Part shown: positions 32,845 to 45,500 of the stretch, one piece after another
Layout: every line of letters starts with the position of its first letter
How positions within the stretch are numbered: the first letter of the stretch is position 1
Assembly (NCBI RefSeq): GCF_019175385.1
Contig: NC_083339.1
Coordinates: 31,587,637 to 31,651,636, forward strand
Direction: 5' to 3'
Length of the DNA stretch: 64,000 bases
Source: Lycium barbarum
Lineage: Eukaryota; Streptophyta; Magnoliopsida; Solanales; Solanaceae
The notes under the pieces: model-generated
Databases searched by the model: none
Seen by the model: the letters and a program-made list of their open reading frames with translations, nothing else
Told to the model about the DNA's origin: nothing
Made by a program: the position numbers and the translations under genes

Positions 32845-35800
32845 TGTCACGACCCAACCTCGTAGGCCGTAACTGGTGCCCGACTTGGACACCCATATAC
32901 ACACCTGTTAGCTATATATTCAGTCCACAACAATATAATATGGAACTTATAATGACCAAAACATAGTCTAGGAACTGTCGCATAAATGTACATATATATG
33001 TGCAGCAACCTGTCTCCTGAGGAGTCACAACTATCAACAGATAACACAGTGCATAAGCCGACAAGGCTGTCATAACATATGGGAACGTCCCAACTACATA
33101 TATAAACGCAAGCCGACAAGGCTGCAACCACAACATGACAATATCTGCAAGCCGGTAAGGCTACCACAACGATAGAACACGCATACTAATCATACACACA
33201 ACTATTCACGTCTGGATACAACCCACATACATGTCTACAGACCTCTAAGAGTTTCAACAGTGAAATATGACGGGACAGAGCCCCGTTGTACCCTTAAACA
33301 ACATATACATATATTTAGATCAAAAAGGATCTATACCAAAATCTAGGCTCCAGAACAACGGAGCTCTCCAAGATAGCAGAAAAGAAATCCTAAGCTGGCG
33401 GATCGCCAAAACGAGTATCTGTACCTGCGGGCATGAAACGCAGCCCCCCGAAGAAAGGGGGTCAGTACAGAATATGTACTGAGCATGTAAAGCATGAAAT
33501 ACAGTAAACAGGATCATAACTGAAATAAGAAGTATAGGAAACGAGTACAATAACCAGAAAACCAAATACTTGATGAACATGGTTGCCACACCGTCTCTGG
33601 CGCCATAGCACTGCATACTCCAGAATATAATATAACCCCGTAACACAGCATAACTCCATAACACAGCATCACTCCGTAACACGGCATAACACCATAACAC
33701 AGCATAACACCATAATATATATATATATATATACAGTACCCGGCCCTCTAGTGAGGGACTCGGTGAACAATGCAGTGGAAGTGTGCACGATAACATACCC
33801 GGCCCGGGACTCGGTGAAAGATATATTGAGGCATGCACGAGCAGAGTAGTGAGAAACTATATGCAATTTAAAACATTTTTAAGGACTCAATAGAATAGTC
33901 AACACGAACCATCGTTGCAAATTCAAAAAATAGTCATATCATATACTCGCCACACAATATGTATACGCTGCCCAATAATATCTCAACCTATATTAAGACG
34001 CCAACAACTACGGTTAAGCTACGGGGAGATTCAAAACGTATTCTAACGTTAGTAACTCCTTTCTAGATGTTTAGGCGACATTTTCCTTATGTCCAAACCA
34101 ACTACATACAACCAATCCAACATCAATAATCATACGTTCAATACCAACCCGGAAAGCCCACACAACATTCCAAACAACCCACATTCACAACATTCAATAA
34201 CGATTCACATACAGCCACTACATTCTCAAGTTATTCCTAATAGTCCGTAGCCTTAACGTTTTCATGTAACAACTTTATAACAGCCCAAACAATATAAATA
34301 CAATGTATATTCTTAATTATCACTAATCTTCCAAGCGTAACAAGATCAACAACAATGTATCAAAACAGCCCGTACCTTACAACACTCAATAACAGTGTAC
34401 ATGCGATTATGACGCACCCAATTTATTCTTGTTAGTCTATAGTCATGATATTTTGTCAAAACGATTCTATAACAGCCCAAAAAACATACAATACAATGCA
34501 TAATATCAATTATCATCAATCTCCCAAGCTCAATAAGAACAACAACGACACATCCAAAACAGTCCCTAACCGATCAACATAAAGGTGCCCGAAATTCTTG
34601 CAAACGTTTACGAACATACCAAGCAAACCACATATGATTCTTACACATTATTTCATGTCTTATTTTCATATAATTCAGTAAAATACAACCAGCAGTCACA
34701 CGACAACTATATCACCAAATTCGTACGGTAAGCTACATTGTCATCACTATAACCTTACAACAACCCACAAACAATTTTAGTTCCAACTCGAACCATTAAA
34801 TACCTTCATTTCCATCATAAAATTCATGACAACAACAATCAAAATACCAAGTAAAATCAGTTCGCTATCTTCCACACAAAACAGTCCACTACACGGCCAT
34901 AATTCAACAAAACAACAAGAAGTTCATATCAACACAACTTCACCTTTAACCTTCCAATTCTTTTCATTCTTTTTACCATGCAACCTATGATAGCAACAAC
35001 CACAATTACTAAATAAAATCAGTCCACTATTCCACACCAAACAGTCCCCCTACGGGTTCCACAATGTCTCAACATCAACACACAATTTCACACATGAAAT
35101 TCACATTTACACATGCACGACATAACCAAATCACCCCCAAAACAGCCCCTACGGCTATAATAATATTTCAACACCAACATTCATAATTTCATACATGAAA
35201 TGTACATTTACATATTCACAACACATCCAAATTCGTCCTAAAACAGTCCCTACGGCTCAACAACATTCCAACACCAACATTCCAAATCTCATGCATGCAA
35301 TTCATGTTCACCAAGTTACAACCATACTTCAACATCAACACATATGATTCCATGGCTACTATCATGCTCCAACATCAACACACATAATTTCATGCATGCA
35401 ACCTATATTTACACACCTAACACACGTTTTACACCACCCTCAACACATGCAAAAGAGAGTTAAACCTTACCTTGATAATTTGACTTCTCAACTTGGCTAG
35501 AGTTTGTGTCTTGAATTTAATTCTTGTTCTTGCTATCTAATGACCACCTTCACATTGCTAGGGACCTCTAAAGGGTTGAAATGCTTGAAGAAAATAATTT
35601 TTTTGAATCAACTTGGAGAGCCAAGTTCTGGCCGTGAGCTTCAAGAGCATGCATGGCATGTTTATGGTTTCTTCTTCACTTGAAACATAATGGTGAATGT
35701 GTAGAACACTTTAGGGGTTTAATGGCAAGAAAGAACATAGAAGGCTGGCCGTTTTTGGTGGTGGAGCGGCCATGGCAGCCGTGTCTCTCTCTCTCTTCTT

Positions 35801-36223
35801 CACTTTGGTGAAAATGAGAGCTTCTCTCTCTATGTTCACTTTGTGGGATTGGGAAGTGAGTTGTGGCTGCAACGTTGGTCAACAAGGAGACCATTTTTCT
35901 ACCCAATATAGTGATACACGTTCCCCTAACTAAGCATGGGCAAAAAATCTGATTTTGTCATGTGTTTATGGGGCCCACACGGCCACTAGTGAAATATTTG
36001 TGAATATTTAAGTCTTAATCCCCACTTAATAATCCAATCATGGTTAATTAATCCCTAATCTCCATTAATATGTTTACCCTAAGTAAAATTTATAAACAAA
36101 ATTTATGTTCTAATAAAAATTGAAAGATTAAGGATTTCTATTGCGTGTCCGGGAAGGGTTCCGTCTTTAACTCGCATCGATTCCTTCGCGAATAATTCGA
36201 CGTATAAAATAAGGGGTCTAACA
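32845..36223 (-). repeat. Shared LTR: 5' LTR of TEK-E and 3' LTR of TEK-D
   Basis: On the minus strand it runs TGTTAGACCCC ... GGTCGTGACA, 3379 bp. The primer site and gag of TEK-E lie on its left, the polypurine tract and pol end of TEK-D on its right. Compared with 60002-63622 it lacks 64 bp (between 33570 and 33571) and 212 bp (near 33950), both clean deletions. It contains a donor consensus ATCAAG|GTAAGG at 35470 (minus). Its short minus-strand ORF 35906-35676 has no recognisable family. Confidence 0.93.
33620..33733. repeat. Minisatellite plus TA microsatellite in the shared LTR
   Basis: About five copies of a roughly 20-bp unit of the form CCGTAACACAGCATAACT, then an AT run to 33733. 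The equivalent in the right LTR is at 60855-60945. Confidence 0.85.
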
Positions 36224-36227
36224 TTCT

Positions 36228-36244
36228 CCCCCCCCCCCCCCCCC
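36228..36244 (-). other. Polypurine tract of TEK-D, expanded to 17 G
   Basis: The minus strand reads AAAG(17)AG. Other families here have 6 or 7 G. The run could be a real slippage expansion or a sequencing/assembly artefact. Confidence 0.75.
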
Positions 36245-36245
36245 T

Positions 36246-36606
36246 TTAGAACATTCGTCCTCGAATGTTGAATTGGTCCCGTGGGGCTTTATAATAATTT
36301 TTTGTAAAAGTTTCCCTCATCGTCATCACATATAGTTTTATCAGACAATCAATATAATCCATTGAGGAGTTTAAGTTACCTGTAGGCATAGGGAACAAGT
36401 AAGGATACTTGTCTTTCATCTCCTCCTCGGCTTCCCAGGTCATCTCCTCCCTATTGTTGTTTCGCCATAATACTTTGACGGAAGCCACGTCCTTAGTTCA
36501 TAACCTCCTAATCTGCCGATCCAGTATGGCTATAGGATGCTCCTCATAGGATAATTCCTCTGTCACCTGGATATCATTCATGGGAAATACTCTGGAAGGA
36601 TCGCCA
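36246..36606 (-). pseudogene. Distal pol end of TEK-D (chromodomain-like tail)
   Basis: On the minus strand, after the LRD-B insertion the frame resumes as DPSRVFPMNDIQVTEEL, then AILDRQIRRL, a TGA stop near 36500, and SVKVLWRNNNREEMTWEAEE to KYPYLFPMPTG, ending at 36246. Together with 55179 upward it rebuilds the usual MLRKCIG-DPS junction. The domain resembles the Tekay-type chromodomain that follows integrase. Confidence 0.88.
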
Positions 36607-39170
36607 TGTTATATCCCGTATTTCGTACATTCGGATATTTCAAGGAAGTTGTGGTAATTTAAGGGCAAGACTATTTTCCAAAATTATTTTAATATACAAG
36701 TTGTTTATTAGTATGGAAATATTGAGAAAGGCTAAGGGTAAAAAGGGAAATTCGCAAAGTGGCTCATTGTAATATTGTGGAAGGCTAGGGGCAAACCGGG
36801 AATTTCACAAAGAACTCAAGAAAGTTCTTGAAGGGCCATGTGGCCGTCCAAGTGGGGTGGGCTTGGGCCCACATGTATGAATTATGCATACATATATATA
36901 TATATATGACTTATTAGTCATATTTCCCACCACAAATTCAAGAAGCTTGGAGAAGAAAAAAAAAGAAAGAAAAAGAAGAAGAGGGTGTTCGGCCATGGCA
37001 CCAAAAATTGAGCCATGGAAAATTGATCAAGAAAAATAATTTTCTTCTAGTATTCCAACCAAGTGGAACGTCCCTAACAACATGGAGTGATTGTTGGAGT
37101 AAGCAAAGCATTTGTTGTGCAAATTGTGAACCTAGCCGAGCAAGAAGAGATAAGTGGAGAAAGGTATGTGCTCAATCTTCTTTTACATGTGTTATAGATG
37201 ATTTATTCATGTTGTTGTATGTAGAAATGGATGAAATTCATGAAATATGTATGTGTATGGTGTGGCCGAATGGAGGTGGTGATTGGCCGAGTTAGATTCT
37301 CGGGGATGGTGTATTTACAGGGGAGATGCTGCCGAAATTTCGGCAGATTATGAATGAGTTCATTTGAAGAACTAAAACAAGTATATGATGATGAATCTAA
37401 TGATTATGTAAATTCTTTTGAATGTAGACTAGCAAGCTTGGGTAAATAAACGTAGCTAATAGGACGTGGAACAGGTATGTAAAGCTTACCCTTTCTTTCT
37501 TTTGGCATGATCTTTGTGATACCAACATGACAAAGTATATGTATGATTTCAAAGAAACTCCCATTCTTAGAGCCACTAGGATGGCTAACGTTCTTGATTT
37601 CCATAAGTTGTTTCATATGGTTTGATGCGTATCTATGATGTCTGAAGTTCTATTTGATATGTTTCCGAATGGCATTCAAGAGACAATTGATATGGCTAAT
37701 GTTTTGATTTCCAAGTGCTGGTATGTTTGATTATTCCATTGAGTCTTTGATATATTTTGATACGTACATACGGTTCTAAAAGCTCTATCTGATTTGATCC
37801 ATAACGATATTCGAAAGGTACCTAACATGATTGTTGCTTTGATTTTCCCAAAAATGGCTTCTGAAACGTTCGTAGAAGGTTCTGTACTTCAAACGCTCAT
37901 AACTTTCTTATACTAAATCGTATTGACCCGAAACTTGTTTCTAAGCCTTCAGGTGTCGGTAAGTATACTTGTCCATCGGGTCTTAAAATTGATTTATATG
38001 CATATGGTTTCTCACTAGTCTACTCGTGCGTACTACTATTATATCGTTCGCCGAGTCCCGGGCCGGTTATGTCATTGTGCGCACTATGTTATACTCAGCA
38101 TTATATTGATATATGGATCGGGCTGCACGTTCTGCAGCAATATATTTATGGATCGGGCCGAACGTTCCTCGGCACTAATATATTATATTTATGGATCGGG
38201 CCGAACGTTCCTCGGCACTAATATATTATATTTATGGATCGGGCCGAACGTTCCTCGGCACTAATATATTATATTTATGGATCGGGCGAACATTCCTCGG
38301 CACTAATATATTATATTTATGGATCGGGTCGTACGTTCCTCAGCACTATTATATTGATTTATGGATCCGGTTGTACATCCCACAGCACTATCAGTTATAT
38401 GCATTTATGATATATGATGTCGACATATATGATGACTCAACTCACTGCGTCCCTCACTAGAGGGCCGGGATCTGTTATATGTATATGTATATAATGACAT
38501 ATGATGTCGGCACGCATGATCTGTGTTTGGAAAGTAAGTATTTTGGTACTCTGGAGGATTTACTCATTTTCTATACTTCTTCTGACATATGACATCGGTA
38601 TGCATGATTTACGTTCGGAAAATAAGCACCTTGGTATTCTGGCTAATGTACTTACTTTTTGTACCGTTGTTCCGGTTATGTTTCCGCTTTCTGTATTTTA
38701 TGCCTTACATACTCAGTACATATTCCGTACTGACCCCCTTTCTTCGGGGGCTGCGTTTCATGCCGCGCAGGTACACCCAGATGAATAGAAGCCACTACAG
38801 AAGATGTTCCAGCGAAGTTGGCAAGCTCCATTTGGCCCTGGAGTGTTGCCGGGTCAGAGTATTATGCTATGATGTCTTGGTTGAGATTAGAGACCTTGCA
38901 GACAGAGTCGTGGGTATAGAAAGTCAGTCTTATAAGCGGCTCTATCAGCCGATGTACTAATATGCTTTGTTACAGATTCCATGTGATAACAGATTGTACT
39001 TAACTTAAGAACGATGAAGAGAATGTTTCTGAAAGTCTTTCCTATGTGTTTCATTCTGATTTGATTTAAAAGTCCAAAGAGATTATGTGTGTACTAAGAG
39101 TCAGAGGGTTCGCTCGGCCCTAAATAAGGGTCGGGTGCCCATCACACCCTAGTGAGATTAGGGTGTGACA
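36607..39170 (+). repeat. 5' LTR of LRD-B, internally deleted
   Basis: TGTTATATCCCG to GGGTGTGACA, 2564 bp. Compared with the 3' LTR it lacks about 520 bp: after GGTGGTGATTG (about 37285) it jumps to GGCCGAGTTAG, with ATTG shared at both ends of the missing segment. Donor consensus at 37164. Confidence 0.92.
38105..38395. repeat. Tandem hairpin repeat in LRD-B 5' LTR, seven units
   Basis: The same array as at 18440, but with a different unit composition: one GCTGC/GCAGC-type unit, three perfect GCCGA/TCGGC units, one with a deletion in the arm (GGGCGAAC), one GTCGT-type and one GGTTGT/ACAGC-type. Confidence 0.88.
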
Positions 39171-40174
39171 AAGTGGTATCAGAGCAGGTCGTCCTAGGGG
39201 TTGTCTGCAAAGTCGTGTCCAGTAGAGTCCTGTTTATGGGTGTGAAGCCGGCTATATTTATAAACAGGAGGCTACAGGGCATCTAGGGATTGTTGACCTT
39301 TTTTCTGTCATAGATCGTGCGATAGAGCCAAGTCATAGGAAATGAGATTCCTTATGTAAGCCTTACATACGACGGAAGAAGTGAGTGGCGATATGGAAAG
39401 TCACAGGGGTAAGTATTGGTATATTTGCTCTGTTACTTGAAACTGGAAGCTTTGGATGGCTGGAATGTGTCATACAACCGTATGTTCTGTGAGGTATTGT
39501 CGATATTTGCTGCGTACAGATATTGAATAGTAAGAATTGTAAAAGAGATTCTGCCAGAATTGTTCAAAATCAGGTCATTTAGTTGGGTACGCCCAACAGG
39601 AGGAAGCGTGGAAAGGAAATATTGTAAATAGACAATAAGTGGGATGTGATATTTTAGAGGAGCTACGGATTTGGGCATGGTGTGAAAGATAATTGTGAGA
39701 AAGACAATTAACAGTCCAGAGGATTAAGATGAATAACATCCGAGGTTTAGTAAGAGCAAGGTTTATTGAAGGATTCAGAGAAAGTCGACAATCAGTTTTG
39801 TTGTAAATTATTGTGTAAGGATGGTGAGTGGAAATCCGAATAGGCTGATACCCGAAGTATTCATAAGTAACGGCGATGAAGGTATATTTGCTATCATCGG
39901 AAATCTAGGAATCTGGGACGAAGGGTAGTTATACACATAAGTGAAAAGTGAACACTGGGAATTTAAAAGGGTAAAATAGTAATTGTAAAGGGAAGGACGT
40001 GTTACGAAAATATCTCGGAATCTGTAAGACTTCGACTTGCTCCAGATTATGTAATGAAGGTCATGCGGCGAAGTGGACGTGATTATATCAGCATAGATTC
40101 AGACATAAGAGACAAATGAAAAGCTAGAGTAGCCTAAGGGGAAACTAGAGTATATGGGATGGTTGGAGACCATG
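39171..40174 (+). other. LRD-B internal region, 5' part
   Basis: The first about 160 bp match the Tekay leader (TCCTGTTTATGGGTGTGAAG, AAACAGGAGGCTACAGGGCA, GATCGTGCGATAGAGCC). No gag follows; the remaining 800 bp show no convincing coding frame on either strand. It ends with the TEK-C target duplication CCATG at 40170-40174. Confidence 0.8.
39174..39186 (+). other. Primer binding site of LRD-B
   Basis: TGGTATCAGAGCA, a perfect initiator-Met type site, 3 nt after the LTR end. Confidence 0.92.
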
Positions 40175-42388
40175 TGTTACACCTCGGAAATTTTTCCGTA
40201 CTTGTGTGATGAGTAGAACAATGAAGGGCTTGAGTGGATGATGTTTTATTAAGTCGGGAATGGCTAATTGTGAATTTTCGGAAATAAAAAGGTGGCGGAA
40301 AATTTTCAGCACAGTGGTCGTAAAGGGCACTATACGGCCCGTAAAGTGGTTTACGGAGCGTATAGTGCAATCGTCGTCCAGCCGTCCAAAAATTTCAAGT
40401 TCTGTCAAAGTGTTGAAATGGCTAAAAACGACTTGGGGGACGGCCCGTAAACTGGTTTACGGACCGTAAACCTCGGTCGTAAACTGCCATGTCCCTCAGC
40501 CAAACTTTCTGTTTTTGAAATGCTTAAAGACTATCGCGGAGGACGGACCGTAAACCACAATACGGTCCGTAAACTGTGTTTATGACCACTATTCATCCCG
40601 ACAATTTTGCATTAAAGATCAGTTTTGTGATTATTAAAAGGGACTTAGGCTTCATTACATTTCATTATTCATCCATACAACTCAAGAATGCTCTAGAACT
40701 CTCCAAATATTTCCTTCATAAGAATTCAAGAGAATCAAAGGGAACATCAAGATCAACACCACTAAGTTCATGAAAACAAGTGTAAGAACGCATCAAAGGA
40801 TCATCTAAGTCAAGAAATCCTTAAAAGGGTGGAACTAGGGTTTTGGCTAAGTGAAGTATTTCACCTCAAGGCCTGTTCAATCATCATTTAAGGTATGTTT
40901 CATGACTATACCACGTGATTCAAGGTATTGGAAGGCTTAGATACTTAAAACGTAGAAGAACATAGGAATGGGTCATGATTGAGTAAATGGTGTCACTATG
41001 GAATGGTAGTTGGTTGGAATCATAGAAGTTGACGTGTTATAATTATGAATACGTTACAAATGCTGTATAGGTCATGATATAAGTGTCAAACTCAAAGGAA
41101 ATGCTGCCTAATTTTCTTTAGGGATAACGATGCGTTCTCATAGTCGATTAACTAATGTAATACGAATTCTCTCATGAAGGTGACGACGTGGTATCGAAGG
41201 ATAATAAGTGGACAACAACTTAGGTAAACGACAAGGTATGTGAGGCTAGTCCTTTCTTTCCAATGGCATGAATCTTATAGTCCGAATTACCATCTTTCCA
41301 TGAGCTTCTACATTCTAAAAAGTTAAATGTCTATATGAGATAAGTTATACGATATGATGATGTTAGTCCTTTCCTACACTCACCTTATGTACTAGTCCTT
41401 TCAAGGTGAGGCAGAATGTCCGTAATTGCTCCATAAAGTCATCGGGGGGGGGGGGGGGGTCACGACCTTACGTCACCCCGATAGAGTAAAGTTGTTCTCA
41501 AACCTTACGCATGTGTTATGATAAGATAAGTATTTTACAATAAGTCCATTATTATGATTATTTTATGATAAGCATGGCATGAGCATTGCATACCGGGCCT
41601 AGTTGGCCGGGCAGACACCGCTTCGGCGGGCGGCGATACGGATACACCACGACCTTCGGGCGTGGGCAGACACCACTAGTGGGTGGCATGAGATGGTACC
41701 CCGGATGCGGGAGGCCTGGACGCGGGCTTATATTATTGATTATCACACCGTTCCGACATGGGCGGGCAACTTGCATATGATGCATAAATGTTACGATGAT
41801 AAGTATGAGTAAGACAGCATGCATTATTCCATTTATGATTATCGGTCATATCCATATGCTTTATATTGATGCTCTCAATATATTATTGATGTCTTTCTTC
41901 ATTGTTCATGCCTCTCATACTCAGCACAATATTCATACTGACGTCCCTTCTTTGGACGCTACGTTCATTCCCACAAGTAGACAGGGAGGCGAGCTTGATC
42001 CAGATACATAGGAGCTGTCAGCTGTTGAGAGCACTCCATTGTTCGGAGGTGCTTGTGATTTCCCTTTTGGTACATATGTATATATATATTTTAGGCATGA
42101 CGGAGTCTTGTTCCGTCCATTGTATAGTATGTCAGTAGAGGCTCGTAGATGCGTAGTGTGGGTATCATGGTCTCACATCTTTCATGTATACGTGCACTCA
42201 TTATTTTGGTGTACCAAACCTTTCTATATACACAAGTGTTTGTGTTTCCATATAAGTTATGATCTTTTTCCATGTTTTAAGCATAAATGTGATGATAAGG
42301 CATTAATCGGGTAAGAAGTGTAATAGAGCGAGCGGTGCTCGGCGGTTAGCCCCGGGTACCCGTCGCGGCTCCTAGCTAGGTCGTGACA
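40175..42388 (+). repeat. 5' LTR of TEK-C
   Basis: TGTTACACC to AGGTCGTGACA. The palindromic TACGG-type cluster is at about 40332-40574 and donor consensus TTTAAG|GTATGT at 40893. A run of 16 G is at 41444-41459. The conserved hairpin at about 41920 has a mutated arm (CTCAGCACA). Confidence 0.94.
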
Positions 42389-42392
42389 GAAG

Positions 42393-42405
42393 TGGTATCA
42401 GAGCA
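42393..42405 (+). other. Primer binding site of TEK-C
   Basis: TGGTATCAGAGCA, 4 nt after the LTR. Confidence 0.92.
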
Positions 42406-42592
42406 GTTCGTCCTAGGAAGTGTCTACGAGCCGTGTCTAGTAGAGTCTTGTTTATGGTGTGTTGCGCGCCACATCAATAAACAAGAGGCTACAGGGCAAT
42501 TAGGAAAATGACCATCTTCCTTTTTACTAGATCGTGCTATAGAGCTATGCATAGGATTTTATCCTCCCCTAAAAGTGCGTTGTGATTTCAGA

Positions 42593-45500
42593 ATGCCGCC
42601 GAAAGGAAAAGCTACAGCTGCCCAGAAAGGCAAAGCTACGATGAAGAAGCGGGCAGAAAGGGAGCCTCCGACGAATGTAGGGGAAAGTGAATCACAAAAT
42701 GAGGCCTCGCCTAATGTAGGAGAGCAGGGAGGAGCCTCAGTCCCAATTCCTCCGCCAGTTACTTCGGGTCAACAGGTATCCGAGGCCATACATTTATTGA
42801 CGCAGTTGGTCGCCGCTCAGGCACAACGACAGAATGCGGGCCCAAGTGATCGATCGGCCAGTACGAGAGCCCGTGATTTCTTGACTTTAAATCCTCCGAA
42901 ATTTTCGGGTCGAAGCCGGATGAGGACCCCCAAGGCTTTGTTGATGAGATGTCGAGGACGCTGAAACTTATGCATGCTTCTGAGACCGAATCGGTAGAGT
43001 TGTCCTCTTATAGACTCCGCGATGTAGCGGTGCTATGGTACAAAAATTGGATAATATCAAGAGGAGAGAATGCACCACCTCCCGTTTGGCAAGAATTTGT
43101 GGATGCCTTTATTCGTCATTACTTGCCGCCTGAGGTCCGCCGAGCTAGAGCGGACAGGTTCTTGAATTTAAAGCAAGGAAGTATGAGTGCCCGAGAGTAT
43201 AGTATGCAGTTTAATTCCCTGGCCAGGTATGCCCCGACTATGGTGGCTGATATGGGCGATCGGGTTCATAGATTTGTGAGTAGTTTGGGGCCACACCTAT
43301 TTAGAGATTTCTTGACAGCCTCCTTGCAAGACGGGATGGATATTTCCCGAATACAGGCACATGCTCAGAACCTGGAGGAACGACAACAGCAGCAAAGAAG
43401 TGATCGGGATAATGACCGAAGGCAAGGTAAGAGAGCTAGATCTACGGGGGCAAGCAGTGAGTATAGAGGGGGATCGAGACAGATGCATTCTAGGCACTCA
43501 GGTCAGTCAGCGACCAGTGCGCCTCCCCGGTTCTCAGATAGGAGGTTTGACCGTTCTTTTCAATCAGGGCAGGGCCAGAGCTCGAGGGCCTCAGATTTCC
43601 AGTTCAAGGGAGATTTTAGCCAGAGGAGACCCCCAATACCGCGGTGTAGCCAGTGCAGTAAATTACATTCCGGACAGTGTCGTCAGGGTACCGATGCTTG
43701 TTATGCATGCGGGCAAGTTGGTCACATAATGAGGGATTGCCCTTTGGTGAGAGATAGAGCAGGGACTCAGCCCACAGGTTCAGCATCAGGTTCTTCTTCG
43801 GTGCGTCCGACAGCACAGACTTCCCAGACTACAGCAGGTAGAGGCAGAGGCAGAGGGGGAGCATCTACTTCCGGCGCTGTTCAGCCCCGCGTATATGCTT
43901 TAGCAGGGCGACAGGATCTTGAATCCTCCCCCGATGTTGTCACAGGTACCTTGACTATATTTTCCCGTGAGGTATATGCTTTGATTGATCCGGATTCTAC
44001 TTTCTCCTATGTTACCCCATATGTTGTTGATTGTATTGGGGTGAAGCCTGAGCCAATTAAACCTTTCGAGGTGTTCACTCCGGTTGGTGATCCCATAATA
44101 GCGAGGAAGGTATATACAAATTGTGTCGTTGTGATATGTGACCGCCAGACTCGAGCCGATTTGATCGAGCTGGAAATGATAGACTTCGACGCGATTATGG
44201 GAATGGATTGGTTGGCCTCGTGCTATGCTAATGTTGATTGCCAGACGAAAATGGTTCGATTCCAGTTTCCGGGAGAGCCCGTACTTGAATGGAAGGGTAA
44301 CACAGCATCCCCTAGGGGTAGGTTTATTTCCTACCTCAAGGCGAGAAAGATGATAGCCAAGGGATATATTTATCATCTAGTTCGGGTTCATGATACGGAG
44401 GCAAGACCACTAGTTTTCCAATCTGTCCCGGTAGTAAATGAGTTTCCAGATGTATTCCCGGATGAACTTCCAGGTCTTCCTCCATAAAGGGAAATCGACT
44501 TTGCTATCGATGTATTACCAGACGCCGAGCCTATTTCCATTCCCCCTTATCGAATGGCTCCGGCAGAACTGAAAGAGCTAAAAGCACAACTAAAATATTT
44601 ACTTGAGAAGGGGATTATAAGACCCAGTTCTTCGCCGTGAGGAGCACCAGTCCTGTTCGTAAAGAAGAAGGACGGATCTCTATGAATGTGTATCGACTAC
44701 AGACAGTTGAACAAGGTAACAATAAAGAATAAATATCCTCTTCCCAGAATCGATGATTTGTTTGATCAGTTATAGGGCGCTAAGTGGTTTTCCAAGATAG
44801 ATCTGAGATCAGGTTATCATCAAGTGAGAATTAGAGAAGCAGATATTCCTAAGGCTGCCTTCAGGACAATATATGGTCACTACGAATTCTGAGTGATGTC
44901 GTTTGGATTGACAAATGCCCCGGCGGTGTTCATGAATTTAATGAATAATGTGTTCAGGCCATTTTTGGATCTCTTCGTGATAGTATTTATCGACGATATT
45001 CTGGTATATTCTCGCACAGAGTCAGAACATGCAGACCGCCTAAGAATTGTTCTTGGCGTTCTCCAAGCCCGAGAATTATATGCGAAGTTCTCAAAGTGCG
45101 AGTTTTGGCTAAATTCTGTGGCGTTTCTAGGCCATGTTATTTCAGATGATGGCATCCGAGTCGACACTCAGAAAATAGAAGCTGTGAAGACTTGGCCAAG
45201 GCCTACGACGCCTACAGAAGTTCGTAGTTTTCTGGGTTCGGTAGGTTATTATCGAAGATTCGTAGAGGGCTTTTCATCTATTTCAGCCCCATTAACGAAG
45301 CTAACCCAGAAGTCAGTAAAATTTTAGTGGAATGATGCTTGTGAGCGTAGTTTCCGAGAGCTAAAAGATAGATTGACCTCGGCTCCAGTGTTAACACTTC
45401 CAGAAGGGCCGGATGGTTATGTCGTGTATTGTGACGCTTCCGGTATGGGACTAGGATGTGTGCTGATGCAGCATGGCAAGGTTATTTCATATGCTTCGAG

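Larger units (their letters stand above)
19501..36223 (-). mobile_element. TEK-E: minus-strand Tekay element, interrupted by TEK-F
   Basis: On the minus strand the order is LTR 36223-32845, primer site, gag, protease, [TEK-F], RT, deletion, integrase end. It stops at the LRD-B LTR at 19501. The LTR 36223-32845 is also the 3' LTR of TEK-D, so the two form a tandem. The expected distal pol end and 3' LTR beyond the LRD-B site are missing on the left. Confidence 0.88.

Noticed and set aside
35676..35906. Minus-strand 76-79 codon ORF in both TEK-D/E LTRs (also 63075-63314)
   Set aside because: It lies wholly in the LTR and resembles no known protein; the two copies only mirror LTR identity. It could be a transcript leader rather than a gene.
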